Of a stretch of 64,000 nucleotides of DNA, positions 11,186 through 22,663 are shown piece after piece (position 1 is the stretch's first letter; the number at the start of each line of letters is the position of its first letter). Source of the stretch: Castor canadensis (taxonomy: Eukaryota > Chordata > Mammalia > Rodentia > Castoridae); assembly GCF_047511655.1 (NCBI RefSeq), contig NC_133402.1:62686951-62750950 (forward strand). Direction: 5' to 3'. The notes under the pieces are model-generated. The model saw only the letters and a list, made by a program, of their open reading frames with translations, ran no database searches and had not been told where the DNA came from. The position numbers and the translations under genes are program-made.

Positions 11186-11280
11186 TTTTTGTTTTTGGTG
11201 ATACTGGGGTTTGAACTCAGGGTCTCATGCTAGACTTGCTAGGCAGGCACTCTACTACTTGAGCCACTCCACCAGCCCTC
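11186..11280 (-). mobile_element. ID-like SINE
   Basis: Antisense tRNA-derived unit alone. Flanks ACCCACTTCT (left) and ACCCACTCCT (right) are a probable duplication with one mismatch. Confidence 0.88.
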
Positions 11281-11391
11281 ACCCACTCCTTATCTGATAA
11301 ATGAGGGCCAGAAGTTGAGCACTTGGGCAACTGGTAAGCCAGGAGATGGAGGTGGAATACCATTATTTGTGGTTCTAAAACCAAAGACAGG

Positions 11392-11712
11392 AAAGGCGTG
11401 ATGGTGTACACCATAATCCCAGCTACTCGGGAGGTGGAGATGGGAAGATCACAGGTTCCAGGTCAGCCCAGGCAAAAACATTAGTGAGACCCTATCTCAA
11501 CAGCTGGGTGTAATGGCTCTTGCCTATAATCACAGCTAAGCAGGAGGCATAAGTAAGAGGATTGCAATCCCAGGCCATCCCTGAGCAAAAACAGAGGTCC
11601 CTGTCCAAAAAATAACTAAAGCGTAAAAGGGCTGTGGCATGGCTCAAGTACAGCGCCTGCCTAGAAAGCGCAAGGGCCTGAGTTCAAACCCCAGTACTGC
11701 CAAGCAAAGAGA
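11392..11712 (+). mobile_element. Composite SINE (B1 + B1 + ID)
   Basis: B1-like units starting at about 11395 and 11503, then the ID-like unit to 'cagtactgcc'. Confidence 0.88.
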
Positions 11713-11715
11713 ACA

Positions 11716-12560
11716 AAATGAAACAATCCAAGTGCATGCAGTCATGGAGCCAGTGCCAATTCCTGGATGCCTTGCCAGTTCAAGCCTCAGTTCAGAGCCC
11801 AAGTGCAGGGAGGAAGGAGAGCAGCTGGCTGAGCACCAATGTGCCAATGGCCTTCAGCCGTGCTTTCCCATGGTGGCTCCCAGAGCTGACGCCTGGGCAG
11901 ACACAGTGTTCTGGTGGGTGGGTGGGAGTGGGGCATGCCTCCTCTTTCTTGTAACCTGTTGCATTGGGAGCCCCCAGGGGCTGCTGGAGCCTCTCCCTCA
12001 GTGGTGGCTTGTTATTGCTGTCAGCGCAGACCCAGGGTCCCAACTCTGTGTCCCTCAGGTGGGAATCTCCCAGGTCCCTTTCTTCTCCATGAAAACACAG
12101 GCAGCCCATCCAGCTGCAGGCTCTGCACCCATGGCTTCCACACATCGCTAACTGAAAAGATTTGGGGGAAGTCTTGCACTGAACACATACAGACGCCCCC
12201 TTCCCGGTCATTCCCTAGACAACACCGTCTGACGTGGCCTGCTGAGCACTTATATGTTACTGTAAATTCCAGGGGTGTTTTTCACTGCCTGGGAGGATGG
12301 GCCTGGGCTGCATGCAAACACAACAGCATTTTAGGCAAGGGGCTTGAGCAGTTGCAGATTTTGGTATTCAAGGGGTGCCAAACCAGCCCCCCTACCATAA
12401 CCGGGGAACTGTGCCTGTCAGGTAACCGTGTGGCAGTTGGACTTGACTGCTCTGCTGGTGCTCCAGCCATCTCTTAACACTGGAGCCAGGCGGGGATGCA
12501 AGGACTTAGTCCTCTTCACTCTTTTCCACTGTTCTGGTGAGGTAGGCTAAAATTAGGGAA
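11716..12560. other. Unassigned sequence with overlapping ORFs
   Basis: Several ORFs of 120-190 codons overlap on both strands. None has a domain or codon pattern I can defend, and the largest plus ones begin inside or just after a SINE. I see no splice structure. Confidence 0.4.
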
Positions 12561-12577
12561 AGTTTGGGGCTCATTAA

Positions 12578-12630
12578 AAATATATAGATAGATACAGATA
12601 TAGATCTATATATCTCTCTATATATTTTAA
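12578..12630. repeat. TA/GATA-rich imperfect palindrome
   Basis: A perfect 14-bp palindrome ATATAGATCTATAT at 12598-12611 lies in a longer imperfect inverted repeat of TATATAGATAGATA against TATATCTCTCTATATA. Confidence 0.8.
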
Positions 12631-12639
12631 ACATCTTAG

Positions 12640-12960
12640 ATTAACCGTGCTGTGGCTTAGGACCCACCCACACCTGGCTGGGACCATCCATGCCTTCCCA
12701 CTCATCGATTATTGGATGGGAATCACCTGGCTCCCGCCGCCCATGGGTTAGCTTAAGTTTTCAAAGTACCTGAGAAAGAGAAGCAGCTCTCTAGCCAGCA
12801 TACTCCACCTGCACCCATCACGCTCCCTCTTGCCTAATTTTTAATAAACTCCCTTTATACCCACGTGTCCTGCCATGGATTCTTCACTCGGGACAAAGAA
12901 TTTGGAAGTCTTCTGATCACAGACTGAACTTGCGCTGCTAATACTGGGAGCTAGGAGCTG
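12640..12960 (+). mobile_element. Possible LTR relic
   Basis: AATAAA at about 12843 inside 'taataaactccctttatacc', followed by a U5-like 'gattcttcactcgggaca'. Family and borders unknown. Confidence 0.35.
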
Positions 12961-13044
12961 TTACTGCTCACAGGTTAGGATGAGGTCCCAGCAGCAAAGA
13001 AAGGATTAGTAAACATAACACTGTCTGCCTCCATCACCGACACA

Positions 13045-13475
13045 TTCTTTTTTAAAAAATATTTTTTGTTTATTAGCATAGTTGTATGGGGGGATCATTG
13101 TAACATTTACATATGTGCTTACGATATATTTTAATTCACCCACCCCATTGTTCTCCCTCATCTCCCTCCCCCCTTCTTAGAACAAGTTCAACAGGTATCC
13201 ATGCAGGAATACAAAGTTCATCCACCTTCATTTATCCTTTCCTCCCACTGTACCCATCCTGGAAAAGACCTGTTTTTCCTTCCTGCCCTTCATTTTTTAA
13301 AGTGTGTATTCATTGTTTAAGGGGGTTCCACCCTGGTATTTCACCACGTATATCTTGTACTTAATTAGATTAACCCCCATTATTTTTTCTCTGTCACCCT
13401 GCTCCCTGTTACTTGACAGCTTCTAGTGCGTTTCCTTATACTGTCTCCATACACAGTTGTTCCCAAGGCCTGATC
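13045..13475 (-). mobile_element. L1 3' UTR fragment
   Basis: 'tttattagcatagttgtatggg' and the C-rich 'ctccctcatctccctccccc' follow the antisense rodent L1 3' UTR, also seen at 7.3 and 42.2 kb. Confidence 0.65.
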
Positions 13476-13476
13476 T

Positions 13477-13574
13477 TCCTTCCTTCCTTCCTTCCTTCCC
13501 TCCCTCCCTCTCTCCCTCCCTCTCTTCCTCTCTCTCTCCCTCCCACCCTCTCTCCCTCCCTCCCTCCTTCCTTC
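13477..13574. repeat. CCTT/CCCT pyrimidine microsatellite
   Basis: Impure tetranucleotide tract; it creates Ser/Pro/Leu and Arg/Glu-rich false ORFs on the two strands. Confidence 0.95.
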
Positions 13575-13858
13575 TTTTGGTGGTTTGAACCAGGGCCTCA
13601 TGCTTGCTGGGCAGGCGTTCTACCACTTGAGCCGAATTCCTACCGCTTTTTGCTTTAGTTATTTTTGAGACAGGGTCTTCTGATCAAGGTCCTCCTATTT
13701 GTCCCCTCATAGTTGGGAGGACAAGTGCATGTGCATACCACAATGCCCAGCTATTGGTTGAGGTGGGGTCTTGTTAACTTTTTGCCCAAGTTGTCCTTGA
13801 ACCTTGATCCTCTGGATCTCTGCTTCCTCAGTAACTAGGATTATAGATATGCCCAGCC
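13575..13858 (-). mobile_element. Composite SINE (ID + B1 + B1)
   Basis: Antisense copy starting in the pyrimidine tract and ending 'aggattatagatatgccc'. Confidence 0.85.
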
Positions 13859-13869
13859 CCAAACCACCA

Positions 13870-13956
13870 TTTTTTACGGTGGGGGAGGATAATTGGGGTT
13901 TTAACTGGTGCTTGCTAGGCAGTCACTCGACCATTGAATCAAGACCCCAGCCCTGA
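13870..13956 (-). mobile_element. ID-like SINE
   Basis: Antisense ID unit ('gcttgctaggcagtcactcg'). Confidence 0.75.
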
Positions 13957-14184
13957 TTTTTGAGTTAGTCAATAATGTTTTTTTGAATTGATAGATGGTG
14001 CCATGGATGTTGTGTGGCCTTTCTGATCTCTTGTTCAAGGTCAAGGCTCTCATTCCCCCAGACTCTGGGTGTGTTGATTGCTAAAGGCTTCTGGGTGGCA
14101 TCTCTCCAGGAATTTCCCACACAACAAGGTTACAACCCCTCCCCAAAGACTGCACCCAAGACTGCTCCATGTAGGAGTTAAAAA

Positions 14185-14412
14185 TGTGATCCTTGGCTGG
14201 TCACTGACTGGTGTCTGTAATCCCTGCTACTCAGGAGACATAGGTGAGAGGATCATGGTCCAAGCTGGCAAGGGTGAAAAAGAGAAGTGAGACCCTATCC
14301 AAAAAAAAAAAAGCTAAAGTAAAAAAGGCTGGAAGAGTGGCTCAAGTGGTAGAGCACCTGCCTAGCAAGCGTGGGGCCCTGAGTTCAAACCCCAGTATGG
14401 AGAAAAAAAAAT
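14185..14412 (+). mobile_element. Composite SINE (B1 + ID)
   Basis: Worn B1-like unit, an A-run, then 'gagtggctcaagtggtagag' and box B. Confidence 0.88.
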
Positions 14413-15849
14413 CAGTCCCAATTGTGAAGACTGCAAGGGCCACCCAGCTCCATCTGAGGGTGGACCCTCTGAGCGCCTGTCACACACCACACTGCAGCTC
14501 AGTATCCCCTCTGCCTGTCCTGATGCCCTCCCCTCCACAGGCATTGTTAGTGATAACAGTCCTAAGTGAACCCCTGCACACAGGCTCCCCAGAGGACTCA
14601 GGCCAGCAGAAAGTGCTACTCACTCAGCCTGTGGCTGTCACCTCTGCCATAGTCTCCGTGGGCCGCTGGAGGCAGACAGTTGCTCCAACATGTGGTGTTG
14701 CAGAAGCCTAGGGCATCCTGACCATAGCCTGGAAAGTTCTGAAGAGGCCACCTCTCCTCTCAGCTGCTCTCACACTGGAGCTCTGGACTCAGCCCTGTGG
14801 CTGGGGGTGGCTCCCTCACCCACTGTAGAGGCCACAAGATACCAAGAAGGCTGCTATACCCTGTGGGATGCTGTCAGGAGCTCATCCAGCTAACAGCTTT
14901 TGCTAGTGGCGCCTCAGCCATTAGTTCAGGCTTCTCCCACCTGCCAGGTGACATCCCTCACAGGTCTCTTACTCTTGCCTGTCATCAGGGCCACACTTTA
15001 GAACCACACTCTGGTCCACCTTCTCCCCCTGTCTCCTCTGTAAAGCCGCCTGACTCTCGTTCCTGTCACCTGTCCCCAGTAACCTACAAATTCTGCAAAG
15101 ACAGAATGTGTTGGAGCAGGGAAAGGATGAGGTGGAAGGAGAAGAAATGACACCTTCTTGAGAGGCAAGGCCCAGACCCTGACAATGTCTTGTTGCTTAC
15201 AGCAGCGCCCAGCCCCAGCAGAGTTCAGAACCCCCCGGCTTCCCAGCTTATCACGTGCAGGTTGAGGATGCTTCATGTAAGACAACGAGTCAGGTAATGC
15301 CTGCACAGCACTAGGCATGGTGGCTGACTCGCAGTGAGCCCCAATCAATGGCATTTGTGTCAGCTGCCAGGTTTTTGTCTCTCAGCTCCAAACCCACTGT
15401 TGTGTGCTCTGCTCTGTGGGGCCGGGGCTGGGGCTCTGGGGTCACAGTTTTGCTGTTATCATTTTTGCTGTGGCCATGGGGAAACCGGAAGGAGGTGCAA
15501 GGCTGGAGGAAGGAGAGGGGCCTTGCTCGCCCCCGTGGGCTTGGATCTGCTTCCTGTTCTGTGAGCATCACACCAGCAATGCTGCCTTACCCCTTCCTGG
15601 AGCAGAACGTGAATCCAGCCTGAAGCCCCCTCACTTCCACCCCGTCCCCAGAGACCCTTGATCGTCCTCTCAGCTTCTCCCCCTTTCTTCTCCTCTAGAG
15701 GATGCCAGCTGTCTCCTGCAGCTGCTGCTATCCTCTTGTAACCCGTCAATTACCTACGTACCTTTATGCCCAGCTGGCGTTTTTTATATTTACTCCTCAC
15801 TGCTCAGGTAACTGGAATGGTTTCTGTCTCTCACCCAGACCCCTGTGCA
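14413..15849. other. Unassigned sequence
   Basis: No repeat recognised. ORFs up to 118 codons overlap on both strands without a familiar motif or a clear splice pattern. Confidence 0.4.
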
Positions 15850-15980
15850 TACAACTTTGTATGATGAGAAGACAGAGGTTCGTGTTGGTTCAGGAATTCC
15901 CGCAAGGTGACAGAGCACTTAGGTGGCTCTTTGGCATTTGAATTCAGGTCCACCAGATGTCAGGACTGCGACTTTGAATC
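15850..15980 (+). mobile_element. MIR relic
   Basis: 'gatgagaagacagagg', 'caaggtgacagagcactt' and 'tttgaattcaggtccacc' follow the MIR 3' half. Confidence 0.5.
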
Positions 15981-17310
15981 TGTATAACACAGCTGAGACA
16001 GACAGGACCCTCCGCCCCAGGGCACTGTCGTCTTTTCATCTCTGCTCTGGCCTCAGCCATCTGACGCATCATGGGATGTGCTCCATCCACCACCGTGGGG
16101 CCTGGAACTAAAGATAAACCAGGGGTGCTGCGCTGGAAAAGGTGACACCGAGTGCCTCCGAAGGTGAGGTCTTCTCGAAGATTCTCTGCTTGAGAGAGTT
16201 GTTTGAGTCAACTGCTGAATTTTTCCAGAAAAAGAAGAATCGATCATAAATTAGTTATAAAACTTTCAGAAGCTCATAAATCAAAACAAAAAATTCACGA
16301 AGGGATATAAAATTGTCTTCACAGAATCTAGTTCTGTGAGGGGGAAAAAGTCTCAAAACACAGCCATTTTAATTTCACTTTTATTAAAAGAGATTCTCAC
16401 GAGTGTCTTTTGATGAAAGGGAGTCAGCGCAAAGGAGAAATCATTCACAGCGAACATGGACGATGTTCACCATCCCAAGGTGACAGCCAGCGTTCTAATA
16501 GGCTATTTGGGGGAAGGCACAATGAACCACGTCGCTGGGAAGCTGACCAAAGTAGGGAGTATTACTGGATGTTTCTGACTTTGTTCAGAATATTCCTGGA
16601 ACTCAAATTTCTTTATAATGTCATAGAGGTAGAATTGTTTTTCTCCTGTGAGGAAAATACACCACAGTCCTCTAGCAGAAACTGAGCTGTGTGTTAATTA
16701 GAAATGGTATCTCAACGACAAATGAGCTGTTAAATAATCACTGTCGGGAAATGAGCAAAGCTGTTAGAAGAATGCAAAAGGCCTTCAGTGAAAGCAGAAA
16801 ATGCAGGCCAACCTCAGGGTCATTGCGTAGGAATGGGGGCAGAGCATTCCAAGCAGTGATAACTTCTATCCTGATGTCTCTCTGCTAGGAAAAACAAAAA
16901 TCACATAAGCAAAAAAGTCATTTTTACATGTTTGAGAAATTAAGGCCACCTAATTTTTTACATCACCAAAAAAGAATGTTCCTAGGGAAAAAAATCTCTG
17001 ACAAATATAATTTTTTATGAGAAACTAGAGTCAAGCCAGGTTGTTGAGCATTCAGAATTTATCAAATATTAAACATTGCTAAATAAAAGCCCAGAAAAGC
17101 ACATATTCCTCCCCTTGAGTTTCTTCTCTTCTGTGTGGTGTTCCCACATCTTGCTGGTGACTGACTGCATCCTGCCTGCTTATTTATTGGATGATCCTAT
17201 TATTTACGCTGTTTACTTATCACCGAATTTAAAGATGTTTGCCAATCTTCCAGCTGCCTAAAGTTCACATTTTAAAATAGTTTTTATGACTTTTACTGAG
17301 ATCACTGGTG
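15981..17310. other. Unassigned sequence, SINE-poor
   Basis: No gene or repeat recognised over about 1.3 kb. Confidence 0.4.
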
Positions 17311-17314
17311 GAGC

Positions 17315-17382
17315 ATTTTTGGTTTTTTGCAGTGCTGGGGATAGAAGAGCTCTACCCACGAGCTATATCCTCAATCCTACTG
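17315..17382 (-). mobile_element. Old ID-like relic
   Basis: 'gcagtgctggggatagaaga' through 'gagctatatcctcaatccta' is a worn antisense unit of the squirrel/cavy ID type. Confidence 0.6.
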
Positions 17383-17454
17383 TGAACAGTATTTCCTCAA
17401 AAAAAATCTTTTTTCGTTCTACAAATCCACAACAAAAGTCGAGAGAAGCCAGCA

Positions 17455-17582
17455 ATGGCAGCGTGGCATCCTGGGTCATAGGTTCCAGGGGCCAAGAGGC
17501 CTGTGTTTGGAGTCTTGGTTCAGACACTCACTAGCCATGTGACCATGAGGCCAGAGAGGTCACCCAGCCCCTCATCCATGGA
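17455..17582 (+). mobile_element. MIR relic
   Basis: 'ttggttcagacactcactag' with 'ccatgtgaccatgagg' is the MIR core region. Confidence 0.65.
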
Positions 17583-17624
17583 GGATGTTCACAGCCACTA
17601 ATAGGCTATTTATCTGAAGCACTG

Positions 17625-17676
17625 AGTGTGTGTGTGTGTGTGTGTCTGTTTGTCTGTCTGTCTCCGTCCGTCTCCC
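17625..17676. repeat. (GT)n(GTCT)n microsatellite
   Basis: GT dinucleotides grading into TCTG/TCCG units. Confidence 0.95.
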
Positions 17677-18097
17677 TGGGGAGTTACTATTTCATGAGAA
17701 TGTAGGGACCCAGAATAGGACTGAAGCGGGGGTTGCCTCTTGTCAGACATCACTTATGTATGACAAAGAAACACGGCCACGTTCAGTAACATTTTTAATT
17801 ATTACGTATACTTAAGGTATACAATATAATCTTTTAATACACACAGCAAGTGAAATGGCTGCTAAGGTGAAGAACATCTGTCATCTCACATAACGACTCA
17901 TTTTTTGTATGTGTGACAAGATCATCTAAGAATCTACTCTTAGCAAAACTCCCAAGTGCAATGCTGCACTAACCGTTGTCGTGGGGCGTTAGCTCTTGTC
18001 ATCCTTGGGTTCTTCACTGTGTTGCCTGCTTTCTGTTTTCTCCACCCTCCCTGTTTTATTCTCTATGTCTGTGTGTTCATCTTTAAAAAAAATAGAC

Positions 18098-18162
18098 TTT
18101 GGGCTGGGGGGTTAGCTCAGTGGGTTTGATCCCCAGCACTCCTCCCATCACTAAAACACTAA
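18098..18162 (+). mobile_element. ID-like SINE, internally deleted
   Basis: 'ggctggggggttagctcagt' runs directly into 'gggtttgatccccagcactc', so the middle of the tRNA-like unit is missing. Confidence 0.7.
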
Positions 18163-18353
18163 GGGTATGAAAGTAAGTTTTTTCAGACACTGTCAGCTTT
18201 TTCATTGACACCTTTGTGCATTCACCTATTCACAAATAGATCTATGTGTGTCTTCTTATTGAAAGTGGTTTTCTTGTAGACAACATATAGTTGGGCTTCT
18301 TTTTTGATTTACTCTGACAATCTGTCTTTCAATTGATGCGTTTAGACCATTAA

Positions 18354-18439
18354 AACATTTTTTTGGCAGTACTGGGGTTTGAACTCAAGGCTTCGTGCTT
18401 GTGAGGCAGGTGGTCTAATGCCTGAGCCACACCTCCAAC
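18354..18439 (-). mobile_element. ID-like SINE with 11-bp target-site duplication
   Basis: Antisense ID unit flanked by identical TAGACCATTAA at 18343-18353 and 18440-18450, inside the old L1. Confidence 0.92.
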
Positions 18440-18569
18440 TAGACCATTAATTTTAAAGTGACTATTGATATGGTTAAATAAATAAATAACCACATGTCTT
18501 ACCATTTCTATTTGTTTCCCTTTCTTTGACCTATGCTTGTATTCCACTCTTTTTCTATCTTTTGTGGTT

Positions 18570-18790
18570 CTTTTTTGTTTGTTTGGTGGTATTGGAATTT
18601 GAACTCAGAGCCTTGTGCTTGCTAAGTAGGCAGTCTACCATTTGGAACCCCCCTCCAGCCCTTTTGTCTTTAGTTCTTCTTCAGGTAGGGTCTCACATTT
18701 TCTTTGCCTAAACCAGCCTCAAACTTAAATCCTTCTGATTTCTGCCTCCAGAGTAGCTGAGATTACAGGCATGAGCCACCGTGCCCAGCC
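18570..18790 (-). mobile_element. Composite SINE with 12-bp target-site duplication
   Basis: ID plus B1-like antisense unit flanked by identical TCTTTTGTGGTT at 18558-18569 and 18791-18802, inside the old L1. Confidence 0.92.
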
Positions 18791-19051
18791 TCTTTTGTGG
18801 TTGTCATTGAGAATTTTATGATTCTATTTTCTCTCCTTTTAGCATGATACTTGTACTTAAGAATTTTTTTTTAGTAATTTCTCTAGATGTTGAAATATCC
18901 ATTTACAAATAATTCATGTCCACTTCCAAGTAGCACTATAGTCCTCACTGGCAGTGCAATTTCTTATAATAGATTAACCCTGATTCTTCATTTGTGTCAT
19001 TGCTGGCATTAATTTTGCTTATACATAAATGTATACATGAAAACCTATATG

Positions 19052-19054
<3 letters not shown>

Positions 19055-19103
<49 letters not shown>
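19055..19103. repeat. (TA)n(CA)n microsatellite
   Basis: About 15 TA units followed by about 9 CA units. Confidence 0.97.
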
Positions 19104-19189
19104 GTACATGCACAGACTGTTGTATTGCTTGTTGCTAGTATTGTTTTGAGCAAACTGTTTTTGCTAAATTAATTAAAAATAAGGAAAGT

Positions 19190-19415
19190 CAGCCAGCACC
19201 AGTGGCTCACACCTATAATCCTAGCTTCTTGGGAGGCAGAGATCAGGAGGCTCAAAGCCAACCCCAGCAAATAGTTTGTAAGACCCTATCTTTAAAAAAA
19301 AAATCACAAAAAAGAACTGGCAGGGTGGCTCAAGTGGTAGAGCACCTGCCTAGCAATTGTGAGGCCCTGAGTTCAAACCCCAGTGCTGCCAAAAGAGAGA
19401 GACAGAGAGAGAAAT
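19190..19415 (+). mobile_element. Composite SINE (B1 + ID)
   Basis: B1-like 'agtggctcacacctataatc' joined to 'gtggctcaagtggtagag', ending in a GA-rich tail. Confidence 0.88.
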
Positions 19416-19609
19416 CACAGGTTTTATTTTCAATTCACTTACTCCTCTTCAAACATCCTTCTTTGTTTATGTAGATCAGGTCCTGACCTACGTCACTTTT
19501 CTTCCCTAAAAGGCTTCTTTTAACTTTTCTTGTGAGGCACATCTGTGGACGCAGCTCCCTCAATCTGTGTAAATCTGAGAGCATTTCTCCTCACGTTTGA
19601 AGAATAATT

Positions 19610-19648
19610 TTGTAGAGTGCAGAATTCTAGGCTTTCTGCACTCTACAA
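19610..19648. repeat. Perfect 15-bp inverted repeat (hairpin)
   Basis: Arms TTGTAGAGTGCAGAA (19610-19624) and its exact complement (19634-19648) with a 9-nt loop. It lies within the old L1. Confidence 0.95.
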
Positions 19649-19714
19649 TATTTTATGTTTCTCTGCTAATTTTTTGTGTATTTCATTCCACTCTCATTGT
19701 CTTATTTTCTTGTC

Positions 19715-20142
19715 CCACAGCAGTCCTGGGATTTGAACTCAGGGCCTCATACTCACTAGGCAGGTGCTCTACCGCTTGAGCCACACCTCTTGCCCTTTCT
19801 GTTCCTGTTCGAGTCTTGCTTTTTGCCTAGAATGGCCTGGACTGTGATCCACATTCTAACTTCTGCTGTTGCTGGGATGACAGGTGCTCACCAACTTACC
19901 CAGCTTCTTATGTTGAGGTGCAGCCTCGAGAACTTTTTTATCTGGGTTGACCTGAAACTGCAATCATCCTGATGTCAGCCCCCTACATAGCTGGGATGAT
20001 AGGCATGCATCACAGTGCCCAGCTATTGGTTAAGATGAGGTCTGGAGGACATTTTGCCTGGGGTAGCCTTAAACCACAATCCTCCCAAGCTCAGCCTCCC
20101 GAGTAGCTAGGACTACAGGTGTGAGCCACTGCACCTGGCTTT
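19715..20142 (-). mobile_element. Composite SINE, long (ID + B1-like units)
   Basis: Antisense ID unit (19718-19795) followed by about three B1-like segments ending 'gtgtgagccactgcacctgg'. Confidence 0.85.
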
Positions 20143-21602
20143 CATCTCTCTTCTTGCTCTTGTGGTTTCCGAGAAGCCACATATGATTCTCATCTTTGCT
20201 CTTTTATAGGGAAAGTGCTTTTATCCTTTGGCATCTTTTAGGATTTTTTAATTTGTCTTTGATTTTCTGTACTTTGAGAATGATTTGCCTGGATGTAGTT
20301 TTCTGGCATATATGCTTGGTGTTCTCTGAGCTGCCTGGATTTGGATTTGACATTTGAGGAAATTCTCAAATGTTGTATCCGTTTCAAGTATTCTTCTGTT
20401 CCTTTTTCTCTTTCTTTTCCTTCTGGGTTCCCCATCATACATGTATAGCTTTTGTATTTGGTTACAGTTCTTGGATATTGTTATTTCTTTTTAGACTTTT
20501 TTCTCTTTCTGTATCAGCTTTGGAGGTTTTTATTGAGATATTCTTAAGCTCAGAGAGTCTTTTTTCAGCCCTTCTTCACCACTTACCAATGAGCACATTA
20601 AAGGCTTCTTACTCGTGTAACAGTGGGTTTTTAAACAAATCTTTAGTGCTTCTTTTTGCTTCTTTCTTAGAATTTCCATCTGTCTGCTTGCCCTGCTGCC
20701 TGCCGTTCTTCTCTGCTGTCTACTGGATCCATTGCTGCTCTCAGCACATTAATTATCTGTTTTAAACTCCCAGCTTGAGCATCTAACATCCTTGCCACAT
20801 CTGGATCTGGCTCTGATACTTGCTCTACCCTTTCAAACTGTGACCCAGGGGTAAAGAGAACGGCTGTGACTGGGTCTTCAGAATGTGGAAGTACAGCCTG
20901 GAGACTCTGGACTGTGAACTTCACGTGTGCTTCTAGGACATACTCCCCCCCCCCCGCCACACACCCCTTAGGTGTGACAGGATGGCTGGAGGAGGCTGGG
21001 GTGGGAATTCCCCTGCCCCATGATTAGACTCAGATAAAAACCCAGCAGGTTAGGCTCGGGGTGAATATTGTTTCCTGAGGGTCAACCCTGTTAAGAAGAA
21101 CAGAATGCTATGTTGGTTTCAAAATGGCTCTTACCCTCTCCCTGCTGGAACCACAAGGGGATTTTCCCTCAATATCCACTGTGAGGCCAGTAGAGCTCCT
21201 AGAGGCAAAAGTCACAAAAGTGTGGGGCCTTCCTAGGACTCAGCTCCCTGGAGGCTCATCGTGTCTTAGGCTTTCCTACCCAGTCCTGCCTCCCTGGGCA
21301 TTTCTGCTCTAGGAAGTTGTGGTGTCTGTATTTGCCCATCTAGCCCCTATTTGGAGCACTTAGTGATGTCACTTCTCTTACAGTCTAAGAAGAGTGTCAA
21401 TTCTTCCCTTTGTTTTGCTTTTTACATGTTACCTTTTCTTGTCAGCTTCTTCTGTCTTGTTTATTTTTTAGGCTTTGCCTGAGTGTCTTCCTCTAGGAAC
21501 ATTGGCCTTTCCTGATGTTCTGGTCTGGATTAGAGACTCTTACTATGTGCTCTCAGAATTCCATGGCTTTTATCCTTCTGTATCATGATTGGTAATTCAC
21601 TT

Positions 21603-22055
21603 TAAGGGCCAGGAATGGTGGTGCAGGCTTGTAATCCTAGCCACATAGGCGTGGAGATGGGAGGATCTGGGTTTGAGGCCAGCATAAGCAAAAAAGTTAG
21701 TGAGATCCCACTTGAAAAAACAAGCCAAAGCCAGGTGCAGTGGCTTATGCCTCTAATCCTAGTTACTTGGGAGGCTGAGACCCAGAAGATCGTGGTTCAA
21801 GGCCAGCTAGGACAAAAAAAGTTTGAGAGACCCAATCTTAACAGAAAAAGCTGGGAGTGATGATGCATGCCTGTCATCCCAGCTATAACAGGAAATGTAA
21901 AATAGAGAAATCTTGGGTCTAGGCCTGCCCAGGCAAAAAGCAAGAGCCTATCTCAAAATAACCAGAGCAAAATGGCTCAAGCAGTAGACTACCTGCCTGG
22001 CAAGCAAGAAGCCCTGAGTTCAAACTAGCACCACCACCAAAAAAAAAAAAAAAAA
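21603..22055 (+). mobile_element. Composite SINE (B1 units + ID)
   Basis: B1-like units starting at about 21608, 21730 and 21848, then a shortened ID unit with a long A-tail (about 22039-22055). Confidence 0.85.
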
Positions 22056-22168
22056 GCCAGGCATGGTGGCACAAGCCCATAATCCCAGCCTCAAGGCAGT
22101 TCAAGTGATAGAGCACCTGCCTAGCCAGTGTAAGGCCCTGAGTGCAAGCCCCAGTACCGGCAAAAGGA
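22056..22168 (+). mobile_element. Composite SINE, second copy, internally deleted
   Basis: 'gccaggcatggtggcacaag' passes quickly into 'ggcagttcaagtgatagag' and box B, so most of the B1-like unit is lost. Confidence 0.8.
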
Positions 22169-22189
22169 AAATAAAGATTCCCCCTTAGG

Positions 22190-22315
22190 CCATTACTCTG
22201 TGTGGAAAGGGCCGTGTCTTTCTTGATCACGGCTGTGTGCCAGCACACTCACCAGTGCCCGGCATGGGTGGTACTCAACAGATATGAGTTACAGAGAGAA
22301 TGAATGAGCTAGCTT
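22190..22315 (+). mobile_element. L2/MIR tail relic
   Basis: 'gtgcccggcatgggtggtactcaacaga' and 'gaatgaatgagc' match the 3' end of ancient L2/MIR elements. Confidence 0.5.
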
Positions 22316-22663
22316 ACTCACTCATGCAATCTATAGTTACAAATGACTTAGGAACAACTGTTTTGTCTTGTAATAAGCAATCCATCCAATCGCTGTTTAC
22401 TAAGGGCGAAGAAACTTCAGAAATACGGAAAGATGTTTACAGTGTCATTTAATGAAAGAAGGAGAAGAAAACAACACAAAACAAAATCTACAACATGATT
22501 ACAACCCTGCAAAATATGGAAGAGGCACCCTGGTATGGTGCAGTGGTTTTAAGGTTTTCTGTTTTTAGCTAAAACCTCATTCTTCAAAGGAAATCTTAGG
22601 AGCCCAAAGTATAAAGAAAAAGGCAGAAGTTTCCTGCTTTGTGCTGGGGAGTGTCAGAGCCTG

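Larger units (their letters stand above)
18180..21600 (-). mobile_element. Ancient L1M mosaic, interrupted by several SINEs
   Basis: Antisense old-L1 landmarks appear in order: 'cttgtagacaacatatagttggg' and 'caatctgtctttcaattgatg' (18280-18340), 'gactattgatatggttaaat' (18460), 'gaataattttgtagagtgcag' (19600), 'tgatttgcctggatgtag' (20280), 'ccttctgggttccccatcat' (20420), 'gattagactcagataaaa' (21023). SINEs at 18354-18439, 18570-18790, 19190-19415 and 19715-20142 break it. Minus-strand ORFs are short and decayed. Confidence 0.7.

Noticed and set aside
11639-12477. Overlapping ORFs of 170, 187 and 139 codons
   Set aside because: They overlap on both strands, the plus ones begin in or beside a SINE, and none shows a domain or splice logic.
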